Part shown: piece by piece, positions 48,003-58,386 of the stretch
How the letters are laid out: each line of letters begins with the position of its first letter
Numbering within the stretch: the first letter of the stretch is position 1
Assembly: GCA_947627055.1 (NCBI GenBank)
Contig: CANQUS010000007.1
Span: forward strand, 1-64,000
DNA length: 64,000 bases
Source: an uncultured Clostridia bacterium
Lineage (GTDB): Bacteria > Bacillota > Clostridia > Oscillospirales > Acutalibacteraceae
Direction of reading: 5' to 3'
Notes under the pieces: model-generated
The model's input: the letters and a program-made list of their open reading frames with translations, nothing else
Told to the model about the DNA's origin: nothing
Database searches by the model: none
Position numbers and translations under genes: made by a program

Positions 48003-49268
48003 TTATTCCTTGCCTGTCAAAACATAAACTGTATCAAGCGATACTGCGTTTGCGGCTTCGATAATCTGCTCCTTAGTAACTGAAAAAATCTCCTCAGCTT
48101 TCTGCTCAGGCGAACGAGTTCTGCGGTTAAAGGTTTGCGACAGATAGAAACCCTCCATTGAAGCAAGACTGTCAAGGCACGTTATATATCTGTTTTTGAG
48201 CGCAAGCTTGGCGGCATCGATCTCCTCATCGGTTATATCGCCTGCCTGCATTGCTTTTAGCTGCTCAAGAACGGCATTCTCAGTTTTTTCAATATTTTCA
48301 GTTTCAACACCGCTGTCAATGAGTATGATCCCCTTGTTGGAATCGTAGCGTGCCGCGCAGTAATAGCAAAGGCTCATTTTCTCACGGACGTTTGCAAACA
48401 GCTTACTGCTCGGAGTACCTCCTAGAACGGTGCACATGAGCGTCGCGGCTGCAGTATCGGTATAAGGCTCAGCATATGGAGTTCTAAAGCCCATGACGAG
48501 CTTTGATTGAGTTACATCCTGATGTTCAGTCAAACGCCTGACCCCGTCAGCCTTTTTTATTATTGTTGTGGAAAGACCTATAGCCCTGCTCTTATTACCG
48601 AATGCAGACTTAAAACCGTTTAAGGTGCTTGACGGGTCGGTATCTCCCAGCATATAAAGCTCGACCTTTGCTGATTTCAAATCATTCATCCATGCCTTGT
48701 ACACACACTCACCGGAAAGTGTTGACAGTTTTTCCTTAGTTCCGACGCGATTGACGGAGAAAGGCTCATTTTCGCACATGATTTCAATACAGCGCTTTAC
48801 TGCATAAAGACGCTTCTCATTAAATTCGGAGTCAATTTCCTCGATAATCTGCCTGCGTTCTCCCGAAAGTTCCGACTCGATAAACGCCCCGTTCTCTATG
48901 TTGGGATCAAACAGCGCGGAACAAAGAAGCTCGGTAAGCTGCGCTGAGATCTTCATATCATCAAGAGCATACCTGTCGTCAATACCCGCGGCAGTAAACG
49001 TGAGAGCCTGGATCTCTCCAAGCTTCCTTACATTTGAATATAAAGCCGCTCCGTAAAGCTCATCAAGCCGCCTTGATAGAGAAGTAAAGTCGGGATACCT
49101 CTTGCAGGAGCGTGTTATAAGGCTCGCGGCAAGCGCGTTTGCGGAGGCTGTTTCGGCGGAGATCGGAAGAAAAAGCGCCGCTGTTATTCTACTTGTTTTA
49201 AAGCGATTGTCGGATATAAAATTAAAGGTTACACCATCGGAAATTTTCTCTCGTACTATCTCTGACAT
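48003..49268 (-). CDS. M16-family peptidase-like protein (YmfF-like, no HxxEH)
   Basis: M16 fold segments FISDNRFKTSRITAALFLP, RLDELYGAALYSNVRKLG; lacks the zinc motif. Confidence 0.88.
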   Translation of the reverse strand: MSEIVREKISDGVTFNFISDNRFKTSRITAALFLPISAETASANALAASLITRSCKRYPDFTSLSRRLDELYGAALYSNVRKLGEIQALTFTAAGIDDRYALDDMKISAQLTELLCSALFDPNIENGAFIESELSGERRQIIEEIDSEFNEKRLYAVKRCIEIMCENEPFSVNRVGTKEKLSTLSGECVYKAWMNDLKSAKVELYMLGDTDPSSTLNGFKSAFGNKSRAIGLSTTIIKKADGVRRLTEHQDVTQSKLVMGFRTPYAEPYTDTAAATLMCTVLGGTPSSKLFANVREKMSLCYYCAARYDSNKGIILIDSGVETENIEKTENAVLEQLKAMQAGDITDEEIDAAKLALKNRYITCLDSLASMEGFYLSQTFNRRTRSPEQKAEEIFSVTKEQIIEAANAVSLDTVYVLTGKE

Positions 49269-49404
49269 AAAATTATTACGACCTTTCTAAAATATTTTTT
49301 CGTGAGAACCGTAATATATATAATATAGTTAGAATAGACAACTTTTCTCACAAAATTCCTGACATATAAAGTCTTTTCAATAATCGTGAACAATAAGAAC
49401 AAGA

Positions 49405-49457
49405 AAAATGAGAGCCATAATATGACATTATAATAATATCATAACAGCTCTCATTTT
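49405..49457 (-). terminator. Long-stem inverted repeat downstream of deoD
   Basis: AAAATGAGAGC/GCTCTCATTTT 11-bp arms with AT-rich inner palindromic sequence. Confidence 0.6.
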
Positions 49458-49503
49458 ACAATGATTTAATTTTGTTTTTCAGTAAATCTCAATAAAGCTA
49501 TCT

Positions 49504-50217
49504 TCACAGGATGGCAGCAGTTTCCAGAGCAAGGCTTACCATATCGTCAAACGACCTTTCTCTTTCCTCGGAAGAGCTGCTTTCTCCGGTAAGCGGACAG
49601 TCAGAAACCGTACATATACAGAGAGCGTGCTTTTTGGCTCTCATAGCGTTAAAGTACAGCGCGGCGCTCTCCATCTCCGTCGCGAGTATCCCTAACTTGT
49701 CCCACTTTGCGAGAGTATCAGGGTCGTCATAGTAAAAATTATCCGTAGTCAGAACCGTTCCTACATAAACGTTTAAGCCCATCTCAAGAGCCTTTTCGTC
49801 AGCTTTTTTCAAAAGACCGTAATCAGCCGCAGGTACAGCCGTTCCGGGCAAATCATACTGCCTTGCAAAGCTCGAATTGTAGCACGAGGCCATAGCCATG
49901 ACTACATCATGAATATGCAGCTTATCGCTTATCGCTCCAGCAGTACCGATCCTTATAATATTGTTCACATCATAAAAATTAAACAACTCATAGGAGTATA
50001 TCCCCATAGACGGCATTCCCATACCGCTTGCCATTATTGATATATTTACTCCGTTATATTTTCCCGTATATCCGTACATACCTCTGACCGAGTTTATAAG
50101 TCTTGCATCTGTCAGATGATTTCCGACAATATGCTTGACCCTCATCGGATCTCCCGGCATAAGTACGGTTTTGGCAAAATCTCCGAGCTTTGCTTCAATA
50201 TGCGGTGTAGGTATCAT
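49504..50217 (-). CDS. deoD: Purine-nucleoside phosphorylase
   Basis: MIPTPHIEAKLGDFAKTVLMPGDPMRVKHIV; GMGMPSMGIYSYELF; IRIGTAGAIS. Confidence 0.95.
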   Translation of the reverse strand: MIPTPHIEAKLGDFAKTVLMPGDPMRVKHIVGNHLTDARLINSVRGMYGYTGKYNGVNISIMASGMGMPSMGIYSYELFNFYDVNNIIRIGTAGAISDKLHIHDVVMAMASCYNSSFARQYDLPGTAVPAADYGLLKKADEKALEMGLNVYVGTVLTTDNFYYDDPDTLAKWDKLGILATEMESAALYFNAMRAKKHALCICTVSDCPLTGESSSSEERERSFDDMVSLALETAAIL

Positions 50218-50231
50218 ATTTTTCCCCTTAA

Positions 50232-50897
50232 TCAATATCCGAGGTCTTCCCCAACGATTATGACCTTTATGCGGTTTTTAACTCTCTGCTGTCCCAAAAC
50301 AGTATATGAGCAGCATATTCTGTCAGGGCTTTTACAGCCTGCCGTCATATCGGTGGGGTCATTACTGCACGAGAGACATTCCCCGTTTGTTTTACAATAT
50401 GTGTTTTTGTCAAGACGCACGGTATTAGTCGGAGCGGCGCATTTTTTAACTCGCAAAATGGCATCGTCAAGGGAATCGACTATTTTATTTTTGCCAACAA
50501 CGAGGACAACGCTTTTCGGGCCGAAGATAATAGCCGCGACACGGTTGCCGTTACCATCTACATTATAAATCTCGCCGTTTACTGTTACTGCATTTGCGCT
50601 TGCAAAGTACACATCGGCGGAAAACGCCTCTCGCACACGGCGCTCAGAATCCTCTTCATTTACCCCCATGCGCTTAATATAATTGTATTTTTCAGACCTG
50701 ATAATGTCTATTATTCCCGATTCCTTTAGTGTCACCGAACCGCCGCATGCGATCACATCTCCTTCAGAAATAAACTCCTTGACCTTTTCACACGCATCAG
50801 CGGATGTTTCACAGTAGCAGGCAAGCATATTGTTTTTCTCAAGTGCTTTAATGGTTCGGTCAATTCTTTCATCCATAAAACTCAAATCCTTTCTCAT
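50232..50897 (-). CDS. LUD-domain (LutC/DUF162-type) protein
   Basis: GDVIACGGSVTLKESGI; DVYFASANAVTVNGEIYNVDGNGNRVAAIIFGPKSVVLVVGKNK. Confidence 0.9.
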   Translation of the reverse strand: MRKDLSFMDERIDRTIKALEKNNMLACYCETSADACEKVKEFISEGDVIACGGSVTLKESGIIDIIRSEKYNYIKRMGVNEEDSERRVREAFSADVYFASANAVTVNGEIYNVDGNGNRVAAIIFGPKSVVLVVGKNKIVDSLDDAILRVKKCAAPTNTVRLDKNTYCKTNGECLSCSNDPTDMTAGCKSPDRICCSYTVLGQQRVKNRIKVIIVGEDLGY

Positions 50898-50973
50898 TTA
50901 TTTTAACGCATATTTTTAAAGCAGCGTTAAAAACTAATTTAAAATATTTTATATTCATATCGGAGGGTTTATC

Positions 50974-51417
50974 ATGCTGAACAACGACACAGCAAAGCTT
51001 CTCTCGGGTATATACAAGCTCGCGCGAACAGGTATGCAGACCTCAAAAGAGGTGATAGAAAAAGCAGATGACCGCAGGCTGAGAGATGAGCTTTCCGTGC
51101 AATATATCAACTACTTCAAAACAGCTAATGATGCGGAAAGTATGCTGATAAAGGAGGGTATACTTCCGAATTATAACAGCATTATTACAAAAACGGCAAT
51201 GTGGGATTCGTCTCAGCTTAATACACTCAGCCATGTCAGCACCTCACATATATCGGAAATGATGATAAACGGCACAACAATGGAAATAATCAGCCTGACA
51301 AAACATCTCAACGAATGTAAGGACGCAAATGAAGCATCAAAAAACATGGCGAGGGATTTTATCCGTGCAGAGGAAAATCATGTTGATGATCTTAAGCGAT
51401 TCCTCGAAAAGTCGTAA
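50974..51417 (+). CDS. Ferritin-like four-helix hypothetical protein
   Basis: 147-aa helical ORF with RAEENHVDDLKRFL ending; GGAGG ribosome-binding site. Confidence 0.65.
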   Translation: MLNNDTAKLLSGIYKLARTGMQTSKEVIEKADDRRLRDELSVQYINYFKTANDAESMLIKEGILPNYNSIITKTAMWDSSQLNTLSHVSTSHISEMMINGTTMEIISLTKHLNECKDANEASKNMARDFIRAEENHVDDLKRFLEKS

Positions 51418-51426
51418 GCGGTATTT

Positions 51427-51711
51427 TTAAAAAACACATAACAGCTTACAGACTACGACCGACGCGAACAACTCGATTAAAAATATGACAGGTATACCTA
51501 TCATAAACTTTTTCTTTTTTGTCTTATGGTGTATTATTCGCATAGCAGTATACATTACTACACAGCCGCTTAATATCGCGATCATAAGCAATGTGTTCTC
51601 CGAAACACGCCATTTATGCCTTAATGCGGCACGTTTATCATGAACTGTTGCAATGACCGCAATAATATTTATAACAATAATATAAATATATAAAAGCTCT
51701 TGCATTTTCAT
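51427..51711 (-). CDS. DUF1294 family small membrane protein
   Basis: INIIAVIATVHDKRAALRHKWRVSENTLLMIAILSG. Confidence 0.85.
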   Translation of the reverse strand: MKMQELLYIYIIVINIIAVIATVHDKRAALRHKWRVSENTLLMIAILSGCVVMYTAMRIIHHKTKKKKFMIGIPVIFLIELFASVVVCKLLCVF

Positions 51712-51779
51712 ACCTCATGGAATTTTTACCATATCTTAATTATATATTTATAAAGAATAAAAATCAAGGTGTGGTAAAC

Positions 51780-53045
51780 ATGAAAAAAAATATAATAAAT
51801 CTGATACCCGTATTTCTTTCGGTTTTTTTGTTGATCGGTACGATTGTGCTGTCGTCCTTACTCCCCGAAAAGTCCCCGAATAGCGAGATAAATAATAAAA
51901 GCAAAAGCAGCTGTGAGGTTAATGCTGTCGAAACCATGTCAATAGTCAGTACAGAAACAGATGAGGAAATGCGTGCTGTGTGGGTGCCGTATATGTCTCT
52001 CAATATGAATGATACCGACAGAAGCGAGGAGGCATTTAAAGAAAAGTTTGACGCTATTATTCAAAAATGTCTTAAAAATAAGCTCAACACGATCATAATT
52101 CACGTTCGCCCGAACGGTGACTCACTATACCCGTCAAAATACTTTCCGTGGTCTGATATATTAACAGGACGTCAAGGAAAAGATCCGGGCTACGATCCTC
52201 TTGAATATATAATTAAAGCCGCGCACGAAAATAATGTCAAAGTCCACGCATGGATAAATCCCCTGAGAATAAGATTTTCAAAAACCCCTGCGGACTTTTC
52301 GGAGGATAACCCCTATGTCATCTGGAAAAACGATAATATCAAGGAAAATGATAGCTATACCTTTGAAAGCGGAAGTAATATATATTATAATCCCGCATAC
52401 AAGGAGGTACGTGAGCTGATAATCAACGGCGTTAGGGAAATCGTAGAAAACTATGATGTTGACGGTATACACTTTGACGATTATTTTTATCCTACAGACG
52501 ACGAAAAATGCGATGAAGCTGACTACAAAAAATACGTTTCTGCCGTAGGTAAAGACTATACTCCGCTTTCACATTCCGAGTGGCGAAAGGCAAATATAAA
52601 TGTACTCATTTCAGGTGTATACTCCGCTGTACATGAGATAAATAACAATGTAAAATTCGGGATCTCACCTCAGTGCAACACTGAAAATGATGAAAAAATA
52701 TCTGCTGACGTTATTTCATGGGGAAGTATTTCCGGATATGTCGATTACTTGTGTCCTCAAATTTATGTAAGCAACACACATCCCTATCTTCCATTCAAGA
52801 AATCAGCAGATGAATGGCGTGACATCATAAAGAACAAAAACGTAAAATACTACATAGGTCTGGGAGTGTATAAAGCAGGCAGTGACAGCGATAACGGAAC
52901 ATGGCTTGTTTCGGATGAGATACTTAAAAATCAGGTTTTATACGGAAGAAGTATAAACTGTGACGGCTTTATGCTCTACTCCTATGACTATCTCGACACT
53001 GAGAACACAAAAGCCGAGGTACAGAATGTTATCGCGTTATTTTAG
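51780..53045 (+). CDS. GHL10/DUF187 (YngK-like) glycoside hydrolase family lipoprotein or secreted protein
   Basis: EEMRAVWVPYMSLNM; TIIIHVRPNGDSLYPSKYFPWS; HAWINPLRIRF; VDGIHFDDYFYPT; N-terminal signal. Confidence 0.92.
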   Translation: MKKNIINLIPVFLSVFLLIGTIVLSSLLPEKSPNSEINNKSKSSCEVNAVETMSIVSTETDEEMRAVWVPYMSLNMNDTDRSEEAFKEKFDAIIQKCLKNKLNTIIIHVRPNGDSLYPSKYFPWSDILTGRQGKDPGYDPLEYIIKAAHENNVKVHAWINPLRIRFSKTPADFSEDNPYVIWKNDNIKENDSYTFESGSNIYYNPAYKEVRELIINGVREIVENYDVDGIHFDDYFYPTDDEKCDEADYKKYVSAVGKDYTPLSHSEWRKANINVLISGVYSAVHEINNNVKFGISPQCNTENDEKISADVISWGSISGYVDYLCPQIYVSNTHPYLPFKKSADEWRDIIKNKNVKYYIGLGVYKAGSDSDNGTWLVSDEILKNQVLYGRSINCDGFMLYSYDYLDTENTKAEVQNVIALF

Positions 53046-53101
53046 CGGACGATCATAATGTATAACGGAGTGTTTAATAATTGCTATATAGTTAAAAGGT
53101 T

Positions 53102-53389
53102 TTATGCTCCGATAGATGTTACTTTGGAGATAAGGATATTTATTCCCAAAATAAATAAGCAGACAGCGCCTAATGCTGCCACAATACACAATATTAAATT
53201 AACGACCTCGATCTTTTTGTTTTCTTTCTTTTTTATCATATCAATAGATACTTTTATACAGATTATATCTATAAATAAGGGAATAATGCTTAAAACAAGG
53301 TTATGTGTAAACAAAAACATCAAATAGGCAATTATATTTATACCGTTCAGCACTAAGGAAAGGGCTATTTCCTTAAAAAATCTTTTCAT
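53102..53389 (-). CDS. Small hypothetical membrane protein
   Basis: 95 aa, about four hydrophobic segments. Confidence 0.55.
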   Translation of the reverse strand: MKRFFKEIALSLVLNGINIIAYLMFLFTHNLVLSIIPLFIDIICIKVSIDMIKKKENKKIEVVNLILCIVAALGAVCLFILGINILISKVTSIGA

Positions 53390-53468
53390 ATTTCAACTCT
53401 CCAACCTTTTGATTTAAGATATAAACACTTTCAAAGTAAGTATATTTTTTATTCGCCGGATATATTTG

Positions 53469-54812
53469 TTAAATTCTAAGCCCCTTAGGATATTTATTTT
53501 TTAACCTTCCTCCCGAGCATTTTCCGAAACCGCAGGATATACCTTCAACAGCAAAAAGTGTGTATCCGCTCTCGCCGCAGCAGTCTATCTCCTCACCTCT
53601 GAGAAACCGCATAACCTCGGGCTCGTCCTGACTAAAATCAAGAGTTCTGTTAAAAAATTCGGGCGGAAAGGCTGAAAAAAGTGCATGAGCAGGCTCTATC
53701 CTGTTTTTCTTGATTTCACCTATAAGAACGCCCGCGCGTATAACACCTAAACCGTTAAGCTTCGGAATATTGTTCGGGAAAAGATAAGCCCTGCTGGCTA
53801 TCACCTCGATATTACCCGCAGGAAATATTTTGAATACCTCTTTTAGAAAATTCTCAACGATCTTGACCGATGTGCTATTACTGTCAAATTTATAGGGAGA
53901 TTCGCTTGGTGGATCACTGCCCTTTTTTACTAGCCTGATCATAAACTGTCCCTCGCCGCCTTCAAGGGGACTTATACGCACTCCGCCTTCTATACAGCTC
54001 TTGCGTCCGAAATTCACCTTAACTTTATCGACATAAAACTCGTCATGGCATTGTAAAAACTTATCTATAACTCCTTCATTTTCCTCTTGCGAAAAAGTAC
54101 AGGTAGAGTACACAATAGAGCCTCCTGCCCTAACAGCTTCCGCAGCTGATTCGAGAATAGACAGCTGCCTTTCGGCACAGACCCGCACCTGTTCACGGCT
54201 CCATTCATCTAAAGCCTTTGGATTTTTGCGGAACATACCCTCGCCCGAGCAGGGCGCGTCTACAAGCACCTTGTCAAAAAAGCCCTTCAAGCTGTCGCAT
54301 AAGGCTTCGGGACTGCAGTTTGAAATAACCGCCGATCTGACACCCATTCGCTCAAGGTTCGACAAAAGGATCTGCGAACGGGATTTAACGATTTCATTTG
54401 ACCAAAGAAGCCCGCTATGATCCAGCAATGCGGCGATCTGCGAGGACTTGCCTCCCGGAGCGGCACACAGATCGAGAACTCTATCCCCCTTATGAATATC
54501 AAGAAGCGTTACCGGCGCCGACGCTGACGGCTCCTGAACATAGAATCCGCCCGCATGATGGATAGGAGAATTTCCCAATCCCTCAATGTCGCTGTTTATA
54601 TAATATCCGTTCAAATACAGAGGCGATTTTTCCGGTTCAAACGGCAAAAGACTTTTAATTTTATCATATGAGATTTTTAGTGTGTTAACGCTTATTCCTC
54701 TAAACGGCTTTTCTTCATATGAGGATAAAAACCTTTCGTAATCCTCTCCGAAAACCTTTCTCGCTTCATCGAGAAAATCTTGTTTTAAAAAATCCGTATG
54801 CACATATATCAC
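53469..54812 (-). CDS. RsmF/NOL1-NOP2-Sun family rRNA (cytosine-C5) methyltransferase
   Basis: VLDLCAAPGGKSSQIAALL; VDAPCSGEGMFRKNP; SIVYSTCTFSQEENEGVI. Confidence 0.94.
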   Translation of the reverse strand: MIYVHTDFLKQDFLDEARKVFGEDYERFLSSYEEKPFRGISVNTLKISYDKIKSLLPFEPEKSPLYLNGYYINSDIEGLGNSPIHHAGGFYVQEPSASAPVTLLDIHKGDRVLDLCAAPGGKSSQIAALLDHSGLLWSNEIVKSRSQILLSNLERMGVRSAVISNCSPEALCDSLKGFFDKVLVDAPCSGEGMFRKNPKALDEWSREQVRVCAERQLSILESAAEAVRAGGSIVYSTCTFSQEENEGVIDKFLQCHDEFYVDKVKVNFGRKSCIEGGVRISPLEGGEGQFMIRLVKKGSDPPSESPYKFDSNSTSVKIVENFLKEVFKIFPAGNIEVIASRAYLFPNNIPKLNGLGVIRAGVLIGEIKKNRIEPAHALFSAFPPEFFNRTLDFSQDEPEVMRFLRGEEIDCCGESGYTLFAVEGISCGFGKCSGGRLKNKYPKGLRI

Positions 54813-54918
54813 TCATAGCATTTAAAAATCATTTATATTATATCATACAAACTGTCTTTTTTCAACAAAATATTTTGATTCGGCTGCTATGTTAATCAAA
54901 AGCATACAAATTTTGTAC

Positions 54919-54947
54919 TTGTCAATTTATCGTGATTTTGATATAAT
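54919..54947 (+). promoter_or_regulatory. proB promoter: TTGTCA-17 bp-TATAAT with extended -10
   Basis: -35 at 54919-54924, -10 at 54942-54947 (TGATATAAT). Confidence 0.7.
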
Positions 54948-54989
54948 ACATTAGAAAGAATACTTGTGAAAAATCTTTAAAATATAGGA

Positions 54990-55796
54990 ATGACTGAATT
55001 GAACGAGATATTGTCAAGAAGAATTGTTGTAAAGGTCGGAACATCGACACTTACATATGAAAACGGAAAGCTAAACATCAACCGTATCGAGCAGCTCTGT
55101 AAGGTTTTAAGCGATCTGCAGAATATGGGCAAACAAATAATACTTGTAAGCTCCGGCGCTATAGGCGTAGGCTTCGGTAAGCTGAATATGCCCGAACGAC
55201 CTAAGGAAACACGTTATAAGCAAGCCGTCGCGGCTGTCGGACAATGTGAGCTTATGTTCATGTATGATAAATTTTTTGGCGAGTATAATCACACTGTTGC
55301 ACAGATATTGCTTACAAGAAACGTTTTGCTGAATGAGCATCTCAGACAAAATGCTTACAATACCTTCAGCACACTTCTTGAGATGGGCGTCATACCTATT
55401 GTAAACGAAAATGACACCGTTGCCATCGACGAGCTTGTCGGAAATAATTTCGGAGATAATGATAATCTGTCGGCTATCGTCGCCGACCTGGTAGATGCGG
55501 ATCTTCTTGCGATACTTACCGATATTGACGGGCTGTATGATTCAGACCCGCGAGTCAACAAGGACGCTAAGCACATTGACGTTGTGACATACATAGATGA
55601 CAATATTCGTCAGATGGCAGGCGGAACAGGCTCTAACAGAGGAACAGGCGGTATGATAACCAAGGTAACCGCCGCCGCTGTCGCCAATGAAGCCGGAATC
55701 AACTGCTGCGTAATGAATGGCAATGATCCTCACAAGCTTCGCGACCTGATAGTTGATAAAAAACAGGTGGGGACACTCTTCCTTGCAGGCAATTAG
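54990..55796 (+). CDS. proB: Glutamate 5-kinase
   Basis: RIVVKVGTSTLTYENGKLN; LVSSGAIGVGFGKL; NENDTVAIDE; FGDNDNLSAIVADL. Confidence 0.96.
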   Translation: MTELNEILSRRIVVKVGTSTLTYENGKLNINRIEQLCKVLSDLQNMGKQIILVSSGAIGVGFGKLNMPERPKETRYKQAVAAVGQCELMFMYDKFFGEYNHTVAQILLTRNVLLNEHLRQNAYNTFSTLLEMGVIPIVNENDTVAIDELVGNNFGDNDNLSAIVADLVDADLLAILTDIDGLYDSDPRVNKDAKHIDVVTYIDDNIRQMAGGTGSNRGTGGMITKVTAAAVANEAGINCCVMNGNDPHKLRDLIVDKKQVGTLFLAGN

Positions 55797-55817
55797 TAGA
55801 ATTAGGAGGGAGAAACA

Positions 55818-56444
55818 TTGCTTAAAACCGAGAAAATCTCAGTTATGAATTTTGAAAACGCGATTCGCGGCGCACGAAACCCTCTTAACAGTTGGGCAAG
55901 GAGCGACAGCTACTATGACGATAAAGGGATGTATATTTTCGGCGAAAATGACCTTGCTCTCGCGAAAAAGCTTGCACGGGCAGGAAGCGACCATAGAAAG
56001 TATCTTCGTCAGATTTTTGTTTCGGTAGATGTCACAGCCCCGATGTACTGGTGGAAGGAGTATGACACATACAAGGTCGCTACAGTAGCAAACTCAACAA
56101 GCACAATGCACAAGATCCACAGCAGGGAATTTTCCAGGAAGGATTTCAGTACAGACGAGCTCGATGAGGAATCCCTTGCTTTTTTTGATACCGTTATCGC
56201 AGCGCTTGAAAAACTGAGAATAAAATATATCGAAACAAAGGATAAGCAGTATTGGTACGATATGATCCAACTGCTTCCGTCAAGCTATAATCAGATGAGA
56301 ACCTGTACATTGAATTATGAAACACTGATAAATATATATTACGCGCGAAAAAACCATAAGCTTAACGAGTGGCACATATTCTGCGACTTTATAAAGGCAT
56401 TACCGTATGCAAAAGATTTAATACTTATTAAAGATGAGGTGTAA
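55818..56444 (+). CDS. Uncharacterised 208-aa protein in the proBA operon, distantly ThyX-like
   Basis: TTG start after AGGAGGG; FVSVDVTAPMYWWKEYDTYKVATVANSTSTMHKI; LLPSSYNQMRTCTLNYETLINIYYARKNHKLNEW. Four bases before proA. Confidence 0.8.
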   Translation: MLKTEKISVMNFENAIRGARNPLNSWARSDSYYDDKGMYIFGENDLALAKKLARAGSDHRKYLRQIFVSVDVTAPMYWWKEYDTYKVATVANSTSTMHKIHSREFSRKDFSTDELDEESLAFFDTVIAALEKLRIKYIETKDKQYWYDMIQLLPSSYNQMRTCTLNYETLINIYYARKNHKLNEWHIFCDFIKALPYAKDLILIKDEV

Positions 56445-56447
56445 TAA

Positions 56448-57692
56448 ATGACCGTACTTGAAGAGATGGGCAAAAAGGCAAAAGAGGCTGCCCGAACACT
56501 GTCAATTATGGGCGAAGAAAAGAATGAGGCTCTGAGGCTGATCGCCGATGCTCTTATTAAAAATACTGATGCTATCCTCGCGGCAAATAAGCTTGACGTG
56601 GATAACGGTCGCGCAAGCGGGCTGTCGGAATCTTTATTAGACAGGCTCAGCTTGAACAAAACCCGCATTGAGGGCATGGCGCAGGGAGTTCTGGATGTCG
56701 CGGCTCTCCCCGATCCTATCGGTACAGTGATCAGCGGCAGTAAACGTCCGAACGGGTTGAATATAACTAAAGTTCGTGTTCCTATTGGAGTTATAGGGAT
56801 AATTTTTGAGGCTCGTCCGAACGTTACCTCCGACGCGGCTTCACTTTGTCTTAAAAGCGGAAACGCCGTTATTCTTCGCGGAGGCAAGGAAGCGATAAAT
56901 TCAAATAAGTGTATAGCCGATGTCATGAGAGACGCTCTTAATAAGTCAAAGCTCGACAGGAACTGTATTCAGCTTATAGAGGACACAACGCGTCGATCCT
57001 CTGTAGAGCTAATGAGTCTTACCGAATATCTTGACCTGCTTATCCCACGCGGCGGAGCGGGACTTATTAAAGCTGTTGTCGAGAACGCGAAAGTACCCGT
57101 TATCGAAACGGGTGTAGGCAACTGCCACATCTATGTTGACGAAAGCGCGGATATCGATATGGCGGCTAATATCATATATAACGCAAAAACCTCACGTCCG
57201 TCTGTATGCAACGCCATTGAAACGATTCTTGTTCACAAAAATATAGCTGAAAAAGCCCTGCCCGTTATCAAGGCAAGGCTCGATGAAAAAAATGTGGAGC
57301 TTCGCGGCTGTGAACTCACAAGAAAGATCCTCGGCGACAGCGTTATTCTCGCAAAGGAATCCGACTGGAGTACAGAATATTTAGATTATATTCTTGCGGT
57401 CAAAGTCGTAGATTCCATTGACGAGGCGATTGCGCATATAGCAAAATATTCAAGCGGACACAGCGAGTGTATAGTCACCTCTGACTACAGAAACGCGACT
57501 CGCTTTAAAAACGAAATAGACGCTGCCGCAGTATATGTTAACGCTTCAACGAGATTTACTGACGGCGGAATGTTCGGTCTGGGTGCGGAGATCGGTATCT
57601 CCACTCAAAAAATACACGCAAGAGGTCCTATGGGGCTTAACGAACTCACCTCGATGAAATTTATCATCGAGGGAGACGGACAAATCAGATAA
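56448..57692 (+). CDS. proA: Gamma-glutamyl phosphate reductase
   Basis: IGVIGIIFEARPNVTSDAASLCLKSGNAVILRGGKEA; VIETGVGNCHIYVD; FTDGGMFGLGAEIGISTQKIHARGPMGL. Confidence 0.97.
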   Translation: MTVLEEMGKKAKEAARTLSIMGEEKNEALRLIADALIKNTDAILAANKLDVDNGRASGLSESLLDRLSLNKTRIEGMAQGVLDVAALPDPIGTVISGSKRPNGLNITKVRVPIGVIGIIFEARPNVTSDAASLCLKSGNAVILRGGKEAINSNKCIADVMRDALNKSKLDRNCIQLIEDTTRRSSVELMSLTEYLDLLIPRGGAGLIKAVVENAKVPVIETGVGNCHIYVDESADIDMAANIIYNAKTSRPSVCNAIETILVHKNIAEKALPVIKARLDEKNVELRGCELTRKILGDSVILAKESDWSTEYLDYILAVKVVDSIDEAIAHIAKYSSGHSECIVTSDYRNATRFKNEIDAAAVYVNASTRFTDGGMFGLGAEIGISTQKIHARGPMGLNELTSMKFIIEGDGQIR

Positions 57693-58002
57693 GCAGATAC
57701 AGCAACGCAAGCATAAGCTCGCTGTTTTCCTCTTCGCCGCCAAGAAGAACAAGCAGCAGAATAATAAGACTTTTCTCCTTGTCCTTAAAAAGCTTTGCCA
57801 AAGCGCCGTCGGCCTCGTAATCACTATCATCGGTGAGGCTTTGCGTTTCTATTTCAGTATTTATTTCTTCTTTAGCTTTAGGACGACTTTCCTGCTGAGG
57901 CTGATTCTGCGCGGTCATCTTCTTAGCGCGCTGCTGCATATCACGGACACGCCGCACTGCTTCCTGCTGCATTCGCCCTATATCCTCATCTGATGGATTC
58001 AT
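57685..58002 (-). CDS. Small uncharacterised protein with C-terminal hydrophobic tail
   Basis: MNPSDEDIGRMQQEAVRRV...SLIILLLVLLGGEEENSELMLALLYLLI; ribosome-binding site; overlaps proA stop by 8 bp (convergent). Confidence 0.7.
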   Translation of the reverse strand: MNPSDEDIGRMQQEAVRRVRDMQQRAKKMTAQNQPQQESRPKAKEEINTEIETQSLTDDSDYEADGALAKLFKDKEKSLIILLLVLLGGEEENSELMLALLYLLI

Positions 58003-58014
58003 GCTGCTCCTCCT

Positions 58015-58383
58015 TTACTTAAACAAGCTAAACATATCCGTTCCCTTTAAAAGAGGTAAAAGCTTTATGATTCTTATAAGACGGATTCCCTCGTCAAGCT
58101 TTTTCTGACGACTTTCACTCAAGAACGGGCGCATTGCCTTGAGCAGCGTTGTTGTTTCATCGTCCTCGCGAAATGAGTTCATAATAGGCATGAGCTTCAT
58201 CATAGTACTCATCATTTCAGGCGGAAACGATGAGGGCTCGGGTATTGATGGCGATACCTGCGAAGGTTCCGGAGTGGCTTCTTCATGATTGCCTTGACTC
58301 AAAAGCCCGCTTAATCCCTGTATTTTGCTCATGATTTCCGGATCATTCATCATTGACATGAGCTTTTGAGACATATCGTCCAT
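58015..58383 (-). CDS. Small uncharacterised Met/Pro/Ser-rich helical protein
   Basis: MDDMSQKLMSMMNDPEIMSKIQGLSGLLSQ...LLKAMRPFLSESRQKKLDEGIRLIRIIKLLPLLKG. Confidence 0.7.
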   Translation of the reverse strand: MDDMSQKLMSMMNDPEIMSKIQGLSGLLSQGNHEEATPEPSQVSPSIPEPSSFPPEMMSTMMKLMPIMNSFREDDETTTLLKAMRPFLSESRQKKLDEGIRLIRIIKLLPLLKGTDMFSLFK

Positions 58384-58386
58384 AGG

